Below are positions 1-7,223 of a stretch of 64,000 nt of DNA, piece by piece (position 1 is the first letter of the stretch; the number at the start of each line of letters is the position of its first letter). The DNA comes from Cystobacter fuscus DSM 2262 (GTDB lineage Bacteria > Myxococcota > Myxococcia > Myxococcales > Myxococcaceae). The stretch is taken from contig NZ_ANAH02000006.1 in the NCBI RefSeq assembly GCF_000335475.2, forward strand, positions 186,001 through 250,000, given 5' to 3'. Below the pieces are notes generated by a model, which was given only the letters and a program-made list of their open reading frames with translations, had not been told where the DNA came from and ran no database searches. The translations under genes and the position numbers were made by a program.

Positions 1-460
1 CCAGGGCGATGCGCTTCTCCTCCTCGCACGACAACACGGCCAGCGCCCGGGTCAGCGCCTCGCGATCCGCCAGCGCCTGCGTGGCCACCTGGATGCGGAA
101 GTTGAGTTGCAGGAGCAGCGGCTCCAGCCACGACACCAGGGCGGAGCTGCCCGTGAGGGTGAAGACCGGCTCGCGCGCGTAGAAGCGCGCGCCACGCGGC
201 AGGGCCCGGATGATGAGCCGCTGCTTGCGGATGGCCGCCTTGAAGCCCGCCCCCATCTCGTAGCTGTTGCGGGCCAGGTAGGCATAGTCCTCTTCCGTGG
301 GCTCCGGCAGCAGGGCGCGCACATGGGCCTCGACGTCCACCGGCACCACCTGCTGCCCTCCCTTGCGGTGCGAGTAGTAGAACGTCTCCTGACGCAGCGG
401 CCAGCCAGCCTCCGCCATGCTGAACTTGTAGCCGTCCGTCGCGAGCAGCGGACTTCCCAT
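1..460 (-). CDS. pncB: Nicotinate phosphoribosyltransferase, N-terminal part (cut by window edge)
   Basis: The reading frame is open from an ATG at 458-460 to the left edge, giving 153 codons of a longer protein. The start (MGSPLLATDGYKFSMAEAGW, then a FYYSHRKGG motif) matches the N-terminus of nicotinate phosphoribosyltransferases, which join nicotinate to PRPP in the NAD salvage pathway in the cytoplasm. An AGGAGG Shine-Dalgarno sequence lies just upstream of the ATG. A candidate promoter and a long imperfect palindrome lie 20-75 bases upstream, so transcription is probably controlled. The catalytic centre lies beyond the window and could not be checked. A phosphoribosyltransferase of another pyridine substrate (for example nicotinamide) is the main alternative. 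Confidence 0.85.
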   Translation of the reverse strand, partial: MGSPLLATDGYKFSMAEAGWPLRQETFYYSHRKGGQQVVPVDVEAHVRALLPEPTEEDYAYLARNSYEMGAGFKAAIRKQRLIIRALPRGARFYAREPVFTLTGSSALVSWLEPLLLQLNFRIQVATQALADREALTRALAVLSCEEEKRIAL

Positions 461-480
461 GGTGTGCCTCCTGGTCGCGC

Positions 481-509
481 ACTCTAATGGGCCGAGAAAA
501 AGTCCTCAA
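481..509 (-). promoter_or_regulatory. Candidate sigma-70-type promoter of pncB
   Basis: Read on the minus strand, TTGAGG (504-509) and TAGAGT (481-486) are separated by exactly 17 bases. Each matches four of six bases of the -35 and -10 consensus. Transcription would begin about 14 bases before the pncB ATG, just upstream of the AGGAGG ribosome binding site. The stretch is visibly richer in A/T than its surroundings. Confidence 0.5.
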
Positions 510-532
510 TACTCTTTCTCGGGGACTGGAAC
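492..532. promoter_or_regulatory. Long imperfect palindrome over the pncB promoter (operator candidate)
   Basis: The 12-base arms CCGAGAAAAAGT (492-503) and ACTCTTTCTCGG (521-532) are inverted repeats with a single mismatch and a 17-base centre. The palindrome covers the candidate -35 box and part of the spacer of the pncB promoter, the usual place for a repressor site. It lies outside the predicted transcript, so a DNA operator is more likely than an RNA hairpin. Confidence 0.45.
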
Positions 533-776
533 TCCGCCCGCTGCCCACCCGAACGGCAGTCACCACCTGATGACAACAGACACCAGGGAACGGATGTTCG
601 CTGTCACCGTGTCAGCCCGGAACCCGGGTGCGAATGCGCCTTTGCTCGAAGTGCCAGTCCTTGGCTAGCGTGGACGGCGGACAGTGGCATGCCCACTGCA
701 ACTTCCCCGCGGCATCGCTGACGCCCAAGTCTCCCGAGTCGGCTCTCCCCTTTCGCGCCATCCCCCGGAGTCACCC

Positions 777-1307
777 ATGGCCATTCCCCCCAGCATCGGC
801 AAACCCGGCCTCGCCACGCTCGTGCGGACCACCCAGGAGCAGGGAAAGATGATGGGCAAGATCGCCGAGGGCGTGAAGAGCGGCGCCGTCACGCCCAAGG
901 AGGCGAAGAAGCTGCTCGAGGGCCAGCAGAAGCTGTCCGCGTCCGTGGAGTCCGCCCTGGCCGACGGAGAGATCTCCGCGGACGAGGAGCTCGGCCTGCT
1001 CGCGCAGAGCCAGGACAACCACAAGAACATCAAGGCGGCCTACGAGAACACCACCCAGGACACCTTCGCTTCCGAGTCGGTGAGCGCCCCGGGGCAGGTC
1101 CGCCAGATTGGCGCCATCGCCGAGGGCATCCGCCAGGGCACCATCGACCCACGCGAGGCGCAGAAGCTCCTCGAGGGGCAGATCGCGCTCCTCAAGGCCC
1201 GCGCCGAGTCCACCACCCCCGAGGACCTGGCCTTCATGGACATGTCCGAGGAGCTGCAGGGCCTGGAGATCGAACTGGCGAAGCTGCGCAATCTCACCGT
1301 CGGCTGA
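777..1307 (+). CDS. Small uncharacterised protein with three EF-hand-like repeats
   Basis: This 176-residue protein has no signal peptide or membrane segment and I do not recognise its family. It contains three related segments of about 20 residues with the pattern G-x-I/V-x3-E-x3-LL-x2-Q: SGAVTPKEAKKLLEGQQ, DGEISADEELGLLAQSQ and QGTIDPREAQKLLEGQ. The first and third are nearly identical and the middle one is diverged and acidic, resembling an EF-hand loop. The ATG at 777 is preferred over the upstream start at 684 because GGAG precedes it and the extra residues look non-coding. It stands alone, convergent with ppa. Function is unknown; a helical scaffold or calcium-responsive protein is only a guess. 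Confidence 0.75.
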   Translation: MAIPPSIGKPGLATLVRTTQEQGKMMGKIAEGVKSGAVTPKEAKKLLEGQQKLSASVESALADGEISADEELGLLAQSQDNHKNIKAAYENTTQDTFASESVSAPGQVRQIGAIAEGIRQGTIDPREAQKLLEGQIALLKARAESTTPEDLAFMDMSEELQGLEIELAKLRNLTVG

Positions 1308-1326
1308 CCGCCCCGCCGCGCGCACC

Positions 1327-1358
1327 GGGCGCCTGGAGCCGCGAGGACTCCAGCGCCC
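1327..1358. terminator. GC-rich hairpin between convergent genes
   Basis: GGGCGCCTGGAG (1327-1338) pairs with CTCCAGCGCCC (1348-1358) with one bulged base and a nine-base loop. It sits between the converging ends of the small repeat-protein gene and ppa. There is no T-run on either side, so factor-independent termination is uncertain. Confidence 0.35.
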
Positions 1359-1382
1359 TGATACGTCGCGAAGGCGCGGGAC

Positions 1383-2051
1383 TCAGCGCTTGGCGCGGCC
1401 GCGCGGCCTGGCCGCCGGGGGCTGGCCGAACACGCGCTGGTAGTCCTTCATGCTGCGGTTGATGACCTCGTGGGCCTCGGCGCTGTCGTACATCTCGACG
1501 ATCTCCACCGAGCGCTTGGCCTGGCTGGGCAGCTGCTTGTACGTCAGGAAGTAGTGCTTGAGCCGCTCCACGAGCGCGTTGGGCAGCTGCGCCACGTGCT
1601 GGAAGGTCCCGTAGACCAGGTCCGACTCCAGCACGGCGATGATCTTGTCGTCGGCCTCGTTGCCGTCGACCATGCGAAAGCCCCCCACCGGCACGGCGCG
1701 CACCAGCAGCGCTCCCGCGGGGATGACCTTCTCCGTCAACACGCAGATGTCGAGCGGGTCCCCATCTCCCTTGATGTCCTTGTGGCCGGTGCGGTCCGCG
1801 CAGCGCTTGGCGACCAGCTCGTCACAGTAGGTCCGGGGGATGAACCCATAGAGCGTGGGGCACTGGCTGGAGAAGCGCTGAGGCCGGTCCAGCCTCAGGA
1901 TGCCCGCCTCCTTGTCGAGCTCGTACTTCACCGTGTCGGTGGGGACGATCTCGATGTACGCGGTGACGCTCTCCGGAGCGTTCTCACCGGGGGAAATGCC
2001 ATGCCAGGGATGAGCCTGGAAGGTGTGGGTCGGCGGATTCTTTGTGGCCAT
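1383..2051 (-). CDS. ppa: Inorganic pyrophosphatase (family I)
   Basis: The 222-residue product has the family I signature DGDPLDICVL in the form GDGDPLDICVL, in which the aspartates bind the catalytic divalent metals. The enzyme hydrolyses pyrophosphate to phosphate in the cytoplasm and so pulls biosynthetic reactions, including amino-acid activation, forward. At 222 residues it is longer than the roughly 175-residue E. coli enzyme; part of the excess is a basic C-terminal tail (PPAARPRGRAKR). The ATG at 2051 leaves one base between its start and the stop of epmA, so the two are surely cotranscribed. A TTG nine bases upstream is an unlikely alternative start. Pairing with epmA makes sense because EpmA releases pyrophosphate. 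Confidence 0.92.
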   Translation of the reverse strand: MATKNPPTHTFQAHPWHGISPGENAPESVTAYIEIVPTDTVKYELDKEAGILRLDRPQRFSSQCPTLYGFIPRTYCDELVAKRCADRTGHKDIKGDGDPLDICVLTEKVIPAGALLVRAVPVGGFRMVDGNEADDKIIAVLESDLVYGTFQHVAQLPNALVERLKHYFLTYKQLPSQAKRSVEIVEMYDSAEAHEVINRSMKDYQRVFGQPPAARPRGRAKR

Positions 2052-2052
2052 G

Positions 2053-3042
2053 TCACTCAACGAATTCGTGGGCGGGAAACAACAGCACGTCCGAAATGGA
2101 CGCCACGCCCAACATCAACATCAGGATACGATCCAGCCCCACGGCGATACCCGCCGAGGGCGGCATCCGCCCTACCGCGTCCAGGAAGCGCTCGTCCAGC
2201 GGATAGACGGCCCGGCCCGTGTTCCGCCGGAATTCCTGCTCCTCCAACAGTCGGGCACGCTGCTCCCGCGCATCCGTCAGCTCGGAGAAGCCGTTGGCCA
2301 GCTCCAACCCCCGGGCGTAGAGCTCCGTGCGCTCGGCCACCGCGGGCTCCCCGGGCTTGAGCCGCGCCAGCGAGGCCATGGACGCGGGGTACTCGGTGAG
2401 GAAGGTGGGACGCTCCTGCCCCAGGCCCCCCTCCACCCGCTGCAGGAAGAGGTGGAAGAAGACATCGTCGTACAGGACGGAGTCCCCGGTGCGCACCCCG
2501 GCCGCCTCCGCCGCGCGCTTGAGCGAGGGCCCGTCCGGGCAGGCGCGCAAGTCCACGCCCGTGGCCCGGAGCACCGCGTCCCGCACGGACACCCGCTCGT
2601 AGGGCGTCCGGGTGAAGAACCCATCCCCTCCCACCGCGCCATCCGCCTCCGCCAGCGCCCCCTCCAGGTCCGCCATGATGGAGTGGTAGTCCGCCTGGGG
2701 CCGGTAGAACTCCAGCAGGGTGAACTCGGGGTTGTGCGTGCGCGACACCTCGCCGTTGCGGAACACCTTGCAGATCTGGAACAGCGGACCCGAGCCGTCG
2801 GCGAGCAGCCGCTTCATGGCGTACTCGGGACTGGTGTGCAGGTAGAGCGAGCGGCGCCGGCCCACGTCCGTCTCGGGGACGAAGGGGGTCTCGAAGGCGG
2901 TGATGTGGGGCTCCATCCCGGGCGTCGGGACGAGCAGGGGCGTGTCCACCTCCAGGTAGTCACGCTGGGTGAAGAACCGGCGAAGGGCGCCGTAGAGGGC
3001 CTGCCGGGCGGCGGCCGAGCGCCACTGCACTGAATTGGGCAT
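2053..3042 (-). CDS. epmA: EF-P lysyl/beta-lysyl transferase EpmA (PoxA/GenX)
   Basis: The 329-residue protein is a truncated class II lysyl-tRNA-synthetase-like catalytic core without the anticodon-binding domain, as expected for EpmA. Motif 2 is seen in FRNGEVSRTHNPEFTLLEFY and motif 3 in GIAVGLDRILMLMLG. EpmA activates a lysine derivative with ATP and attaches it to a lysine of elongation factor P, which relieves ribosome stalling at polyproline. The ATG at 3042 is 31 bases from the divergent ATG of the peptidase gene, and no Shine-Dalgarno sequence precedes it. Neither efp nor epmB is in the window. A long open frame continues upstream to 5301 but runs antisense through the peptidase gene and is not coding. 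Confidence 0.9.
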   Translation of the reverse strand: MPNSVQWRSAAARQALYGALRRFFTQRDYLEVDTPLLVPTPGMEPHITAFETPFVPETDVGRRRSLYLHTSPEYAMKRLLADGSGPLFQICKVFRNGEVSRTHNPEFTLLEFYRPQADYHSIMADLEGALAEADGAVGGDGFFTRTPYERVSVRDAVLRATGVDLRACPDGPSLKRAAEAAGVRTGDSVLYDDVFFHLFLQRVEGGLGQERPTFLTEYPASMASLARLKPGEPAVAERTELYARGLELANGFSELTDAREQRARLLEEQEFRRNTGRAVYPLDERFLDAVGRMPPSAGIAVGLDRILMLMLGVASISDVLLFPAHEFVE

Positions 3043-3082
3043 GAGCGGCGCAGAAGTTACATTGCGCCCCCCATGCGCCCAA
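3035..3082. promoter_or_regulatory. Possible overlapping divergent promoters of epmA and the M3 peptidase gene
   Basis: The start codons of two divergent genes are separated by only 30 bases, and neither has a Shine-Dalgarno sequence. On the plus strand TTGGGC (3035-3040) is 17 bases from TACATT (3058-3063). On the minus strand TTGGGC (RC of 3077-3082) is 17 bases from TAACTT (RC of 3054-3059). The matches to consensus are weak (3-4 of 6), so this is a proposal. If right, both mRNAs start within a few bases of their ATG. Confidence 0.3.
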
Positions 3083-4857
3083 GGCTTCCCGCACTCATCC
3101 TCAGCGTCGCTCTCGGTTTCCACGCGGGGTGCGCCACCGCTCCCAAGCCCCCCCCACCCCTCACCGAGGAACAACAACTGGCCACGCGCGTGGCCCAGAG
3201 CGCTTCCGCCGCCGAGGCCCTGCTCCAGGCGCAGGATCTGCTGGTATGGAACTACTGGGCCGAAGGCGCCCGGGCGGACATGGCCTCCACGTACGCCGGC
3301 CAGGACGCGCTCTTCACCCTCGAGACCCTCCGCGACATCGAGCAACTGCGCCAACGCACCACCGAGCCCCGGGAGATAAGAGCCCTCACCGCGCTCCAGG
3401 CCCACTTCGCCGGCGAGTACCTGTCCCAGCAGCTCGCCGAGGTGAACGACGCGCTGGCCAACCTGGAGGCCTCGTTGAGCTTCCAGGTGGACGGCCAGGA
3501 GGTGCGCTGGCACGAGCTGGAGCGGCGGCTGGCCAACGAGCGCAGCGCGCTCAAGCGCAAGGCCCTGTACACCGCGGCCACGCCCGCCCTGGAGCGGCTC
3601 TCCCCGCTCATCCGCCGCCGGGCCGAGCGCACCGAGGAGCTGCTCAAGGAGCTGGGCTACTCCTCCTACGAGGCCTTTGGCGGCGAGCTGCGGCAGGCGG
3701 ACCTGGACCGGCTGGGGGTGCTCGCCGAGGAGGTGCTCCAAGCCACCGAGGCGCCCTACAAGGAGGTGATGGAACGGCTCGCCCAGCGCGAGCTGGGGCT
3801 GCCCTACGCGAGCCTCACCCGGGCGGACCTGCCGCGGCTGTTCCGCTCGCGGGAAGTGGAGGGCCTCTTCCTCAAGGGCGAGCAGCTCTTGCGCGCCCAC
3901 GGCACGCTGGCCGGGATGAACATCGACCTGGGCGAGATGAAGAACGTGCGCATCGACGCCCGGGAGGACGTGAAGGGCAAGAACCCGCGTCCGCTGGCGC
4001 TGGGCATCCGGGTGCCCGGGGACGTGCGGCTGTCGGTGCGCTCGGTGGGGGGCGCGCTGGAGCAGGCGAAGATGCTGCACGAGTTCGGCCACGCGCTGCA
4101 CTACGCCTTCACCACGGAGCCGCGCTTCGAGCTGGCCAAGCTGGGCAACCCCACCGTCACCGAGGCCTACGCCGCCCTCTTCGAGGACCTGATGGAGGAC
4201 CCGGTGTGGCTCGAGGAGCACGCGGGACTCAAGGACAGGGAGCGCGCCGGGTTCCTCGCGGCGACGAGCTCCCACAAGCTGTTCCTCATCCGCCGCGCCG
4301 CGGGACGACTGCTCTACCAGCTCGCGCTGCACCGGCAGGGAGAGACGGTGGAGGCGCGCGAGCTGTACCGGGCCATCATCTCCCGGGTGGACGCGCTGCC
4401 GGCGACGGACGACGACGTGGCGCGCTACCAGGTGGACCAGGAGGACTTCTTCCAATCCGCGGACGACTTCCGCGCGTGGTTCCTCGCGGGCCAGTTGCAG
4501 GGGCAGCTCAAGGCGCGCTTCGGCCCCGCGTGGTGGCACAGCCCGGAGGCGGGCACGTTCCTCAAGGGCCTGTGGGCGCACGGCAACGCCCTCTCCGCGC
4601 GAGAAGTGGCCGAGATCCTGGGTGATCGAGGCATCGTCCCGGACGTGCTGCTGCTGCGGCTCGGCACCACCCTGGGCGTGCCCATGAAGCTGGGCGCGCA
4701 TGAGGCGCCCGCGGCTCCGGCTCCCGAGGCTCCAGTGCCGGCTCCGGAGGCGCCGAAGCCCGAGGCTCCCGCGAGTCCGCCAGCGGCTCCCGAGAGCCCT
4801 CCGGCGACGCCCCAGAGCGCTCCCACCCCGGAGAACCCTCCGGCCCCGGCGGGCTAG
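3073..4857 (+). CDS. Lipoprotein zinc metallopeptidase, M3 (oligoendopeptidase F-like)
   Basis: This 594-residue protein begins with a lipoprotein signal peptide ending in FHAGC (Cys20), so it is predicted to be membrane-anchored outside the cytoplasm. The core resembles M3 oligopeptidases: the zinc motif HEFGH is at residues 336-340 and a third ligand is probable at Glu364 (TVTEAYAALFEDL), with the spacing normal for the family. M3 enzymes usually cleave short peptides in the cytoplasm, so the lipoprotein form is notable. About 50 C-terminal residues are a low-complexity Pro/Ala/Glu repeat (APEAPVPAPEAPKPEAP) that may act as a flexible linker in the cell envelope. It is divergent from epmA, and its TAG overlaps the TAG of the opposite gene in a shared CTAG. 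Confidence 0.82.
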   Translation: MRPRLPALILSVALGFHAGCATAPKPPPPLTEEQQLATRVAQSASAAEALLQAQDLLVWNYWAEGARADMASTYAGQDALFTLETLRDIEQLRQRTTEPREIRALTALQAHFAGEYLSQQLAEVNDALANLEASLSFQVDGQEVRWHELERRLANERSALKRKALYTAATPALERLSPLIRRRAERTEELLKELGYSSYEAFGGELRQADLDRLGVLAEEVLQATEAPYKEVMERLAQRELGLPYASLTRADLPRLFRSREVEGLFLKGEQLLRAHGTLAGMNIDLGEMKNVRIDAREDVKGKNPRPLALGIRVPGDVRLSVRSVGGALEQAKMLHEFGHALHYAFTTEPRFELAKLGNPTVTEAYAALFEDLMEDPVWLEEHAGLKDRERAGFLAATSSHKLFLIRRAAGRLLYQLALHRQGETVEARELYRAIISRVDALPATDDDVARYQVDQEDFFQSADDFRAWFLAGQLQGQLKARFGPAWWHSPEAGTFLKGLWAHGNALSAREVAEILGDRGIVPDVLLLRLGTTLGVPMKLGAHEAPAAPAPEAPVPAPEAPKPEAPASPPAAPESPPATPQSAPTPENPPAPAG

Positions 4858-5171
4858 CGCGCCTCCAGCGCGGCGGCCCGCTCCTCGCGGCGCAGCTGGG
4901 CATCGAGCCAGAAGGTCCCGCCCGGCACCAGCGAGGCGACGAAGGCCACCACCACCCGGGTGAAGCCCCAACGGTGCTCGAGGGCGGCCATCATCAGCGT
5001 GTACACGTACGCGATGAACAGCACGCCGTGCGCCATGCCCACCCCGCGCACCATCTGCGGCATGCCCAGGAGGTACTTCAGCGGCATGGCCAGCAGCAGG
5101 AGGACGAGGAAGGACAGTCCTTCCCAGAAGGCGACGGCGCGGAAGCGCCCGAGGGGGGTGGTCAGCAGCAT
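4854..5171 (-). CDS. DUF3817-type integral membrane protein
   Basis: The 105-residue product has three to four hydrophobic segments and matches the DUF3817 pattern (RFRAVAFWEGLSFLVLLLLA at the start, then a MPLKYLLGMP turn, a GxAHGVLFIAYVY helix and a final helix). Proteins of this family are small inner-membrane proteins of unknown function. The ATG at 5171 was chosen because it gives the typical family N-terminus; a longer open frame to 5600 crosses the divergent lipoprotein gene. It is transcribed alone, convergent with the M3 peptidase. Confidence 0.8.
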   Translation of the reverse strand: MLLTTPLGRFRAVAFWEGLSFLVLLLLAMPLKYLLGMPQMVRGVGMAHGVLFIAYVYTLMMAALEHRWGFTRVVVAFVASLVPGGTFWLDAQLRREERAAALEAR

Positions 5172-5400
5172 GGCGATGTCTCTCCCACGGCCATGAACGC
5201 GAGGGAGCGGACTCGCTCCGTCTGGCCGCGATAGGGGGCGCGGCACTGTAGTCCGGAGCGTGTGTCCTCGCGATTCGCTCCGCGAGCGAGCAAACACACA
5301 CTCACAGTGAGAAACATCCCGCCCGAGACCCCCGGGGGTCGGCGAGGGGCGATATGCTTCGTCCACCACCGAACCCGGATTCTCCAGGAGAACTCCCCCA

Positions 5401-6210
5401 GTGCACGTCGAACGTCGCACTCGCCGCGTTTTGCTCTCACTCCTCTGTCTCAGTTGGATGATGCCCGTTGCATGCAAGCGGGCCTCGGAGACTCCGGCGG
5501 AGGGAGCCCGAGGCCCCCAGGCGGGCAACCCCGCCCCGGCCCCAGCCCCGGCCACCTCGCTGCCCGTCCAGGTCCTGCCGGGACTCGAGGTGATTTCCAA
5601 ACCCGAGGAGGCCGCCGCGGCCCTGCGCCGCGAATGGCCCCAGCCCTATGAGCTCCTGGAGGACCGGCTCCCCCAGAGGAAGGCGCGGGAGCTGCGCCGG
5701 TGCACGGACATCGAGGGCGTGGACGTGAATGACGTCGACGTCGTCTCCCAGCGGGACACCGAGGTCGTCCAGCTCCAGTTCCTCCAGTGCCGGGTGATGA
5801 AGGCGCTCACCACGGCGCGTCCTTCACGCACCAGCCAGGTGAGGGAGCTCCTCAAACTCAAGTCCCCGGGCGACGTCCTCCCCGCGGCGATGGCGCCGGA
5901 GTTCGGCGAGGCGCAGCCGGACAAGACCCGGGAGCGGCAGGGAAAGTCCTGGAGCGCCACCGAGCCCGAACTCCACTTCGAGCCGAGGGAAGGCGAGCGC
6001 AACGCCTTCAGCCTCGCGGTCACCGGCCAGGACACCTTCGGACTGCTGGAGTGGTGGGCCACGGGAGACTTCAACGGAGATGGGCAGGAGGACGTGATCG
6101 CCTATCGGGCCATGTCCCCCCGAGGCGGCTCCCTGACCGACATCGCCGGATTCGTGCTGACGCGCTCCCAACCCCAGGGAGTCCTCCAGATCCTCGAGCA
6201 GTGGCGGTAA
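5401..6210 (+). CDS. Secreted lipoprotein with an FG-GAP-like calcium-loop motif
   Basis: The 269-residue protein starts at GTG 5401, with AGGAGA ten bases upstream. Its signal peptide ends in PVACK, a lipobox, followed by a Pro/Ala linker. Near the C-terminus is GDFNGDGQEDVIAY, which has the DxDGxxD pattern of FG-GAP/VCBS repeats; only one copy is seen. I do not recognise the family. It lies 27 bases before the first of two tandem exported paralogues, which carry a similar DVDKDGVPEIV motif, so the three probably form one operon upstream of the two peptidoglycan hydrolases. A role in the same protective or delivery function is inferred from position only. Confidence 0.75.
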   Translation: MHVERRTRRVLLSLLCLSWMMPVACKRASETPAEGARGPQAGNPAPAPAPATSLPVQVLPGLEVISKPEEAAAALRREWPQPYELLEDRLPQRKARELRRCTDIEGVDVNDVDVVSQRDTEVVQLQFLQCRVMKALTTARPSRTSQVRELLKLKSPGDVLPAAMAPEFGEAQPDKTRERQGKSWSATEPELHFEPREGERNAFSLAVTGQDTFGLLEWWATGDFNGDGQEDVIAYRAMSPRGGSLTDIAGFVLTRSQPQGVLQILEQWR

Positions 6211-6237
6211 CCGTCCGGGACCCCAAGACCCACAGGC

Positions 6238-7146
6238 ATGCGCAACGCACACAAGCACTCCACCTCGCGCTCCATGTTCGGCCTCGCTCTTCTGACGTCC
6301 ACGGCGTCCTTGCTGCTCGGGGCGGCGCCAGCACCGGCCCACGCGGAGGAGCGCCTGTGTGACTCGGAATGGGGAGCGAAGAGTCTCACCATCGAGATCG
6401 GCGAGCGGAAGAACGATGGACAGCCATTGCAGTCCTACGATCCCTCGAAACCCTTCGCGCCCTACGATCTCCCGGGAGATCGCTACCTCTTCGCCGAAAA
6501 GGCAGTGGTGTACCGGACCGTGGGCAACTTCACGGACAGGCAGGAAGGCGAAGAGGCGCTGAAGACGGTCTACACGGAGATGACCCACCTCTACACTGGG
6601 GCCTACAAGCCCTACCTGACGAGCCTGGGTCCCTACCTGGTCAACGACGCCTCGACCTGCAAGGTGAACAGGGACAATCCGGTCATCGACCCGGCCTCCT
6701 GGATCATGGAGAAGGACAAGGTGCTGTTGGTGGGGCAGGCCACCACGGCCTGCGAGCGGGGCCAGACCACCAAGAAGCTCACCGTGGTGTCCTGTGACGG
6801 GAAGAAAAACCTGCTCACCGACTCGGTCTCCGCGCCCTGCGAGGCCGGCCGGATCACCACCTGCATCCACCCCCTGGCTCCGGGCGTCTTCATCTTCGAG
6901 CACTCCTACTCACCACCTGGCGCGGGAACCTCGGTGAACCTGCGGGTCTACGACACGGGCAAGAAGAAGAAGCTCAAGGCCTTGTCCTGGGTGAACGAAG
7001 GCGGGCCCGAGGCCGAGGTGCTGGGCGTCGAGGACGTCGACAAGGATGGCGTTCCCGAGATCGTGCGCAGCATCGCCGAGAGCGGCAAGCCCACGTCCCT
7101 GTTCAAGTGGAAGAGCGGCAAGCTCACCGAGGTCAAGGCTCCGTGA
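6238..7146 (+). CDS. Exported disulfide-rich protein, paralogue 1 (candidate protector of the hydrolases)
   Basis: The 302-residue protein has a Sec signal peptide with probable cleavage at AHA-EE near residue 36. The mature part has six cysteines (CDSEWG, CKVNRD, CERGQ, VSCDGKK, APCEAG, TTCIHPL), consistent with disulfides and a periplasmic or extracellular location. It ends with a DVDKDGVPEIV calcium-loop motif followed by a FKWKSGKL strand. I know no family for it. Its neighbour at 7224 is a near copy, and two peptidoglycan-cleaving proteins without signal peptides follow. In known effector systems that attack peptidoglycan, the immunity protein is exported, so an immunity role is a reasonable inference but not shown by sequence. 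The catalytic hydrolase motifs are absent here. Confidence 0.78.
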   Translation: MRNAHKHSTSRSMFGLALLTSTASLLLGAAPAPAHAEERLCDSEWGAKSLTIEIGERKNDGQPLQSYDPSKPFAPYDLPGDRYLFAEKAVVYRTVGNFTDRQEGEEALKTVYTEMTHLYTGAYKPYLTSLGPYLVNDASTCKVNRDNPVIDPASWIMEKDKVLLVGQATTACERGQTTKKLTVVSCDGKKNLLTDSVSAPCEAGRITTCIHPLAPGVFIFEHSYSPPGAGTSVNLRVYDTGKKKKLKALSWVNEGGPEAEVLGVEDVDKDGVPEIVRSIAESGKPTSLFKWKSGKLTEVKAP

Positions 7147-7223
7147 GCTACAGCCACCAACAAACCACGATGTCCGAGCGGCGCTCAAGCACCGTCCGAA
7201 TCAGCCAATCCAAGACTACAGAC
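7143..7223 (+). other. Relic of the downstream gene's start, between the tandem paralogues
   Basis: GTGA at 7143-7146 overlaps the stop of paralogue 1 exactly as GTGA at 8126-8129 overlaps the stop of paralogue 2. The following codons read VSYSHQQ in both places. At 7143 the frame stays open and joins paralogue 2, so initiation there would give it a 27-residue extension before its signal peptide. This marks the copy junction of the duplication. Confidence 0.7.

Larger units (their letters stand above)
461..776. other. Intergenic region between pncB and the downstream small gene
   Basis: No gene is supported in this 316-base divergent region. Its left part holds the pncB promoter and palindrome. 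The right part carries the leader of the gene at 777, with GGAG seven bases before its ATG. I saw no clear promoter for that gene. Confidence 0.6.

Noticed and set aside
2053-5301. Open frame of 1082 codons ending in epmA
   Set aside because: Only the last 329 codons resemble a protein (EpmA). The rest is antisense to the M3 peptidase gene with low-complexity Arg/Leu/Gly composition, an effect of high G+C at codon position three.
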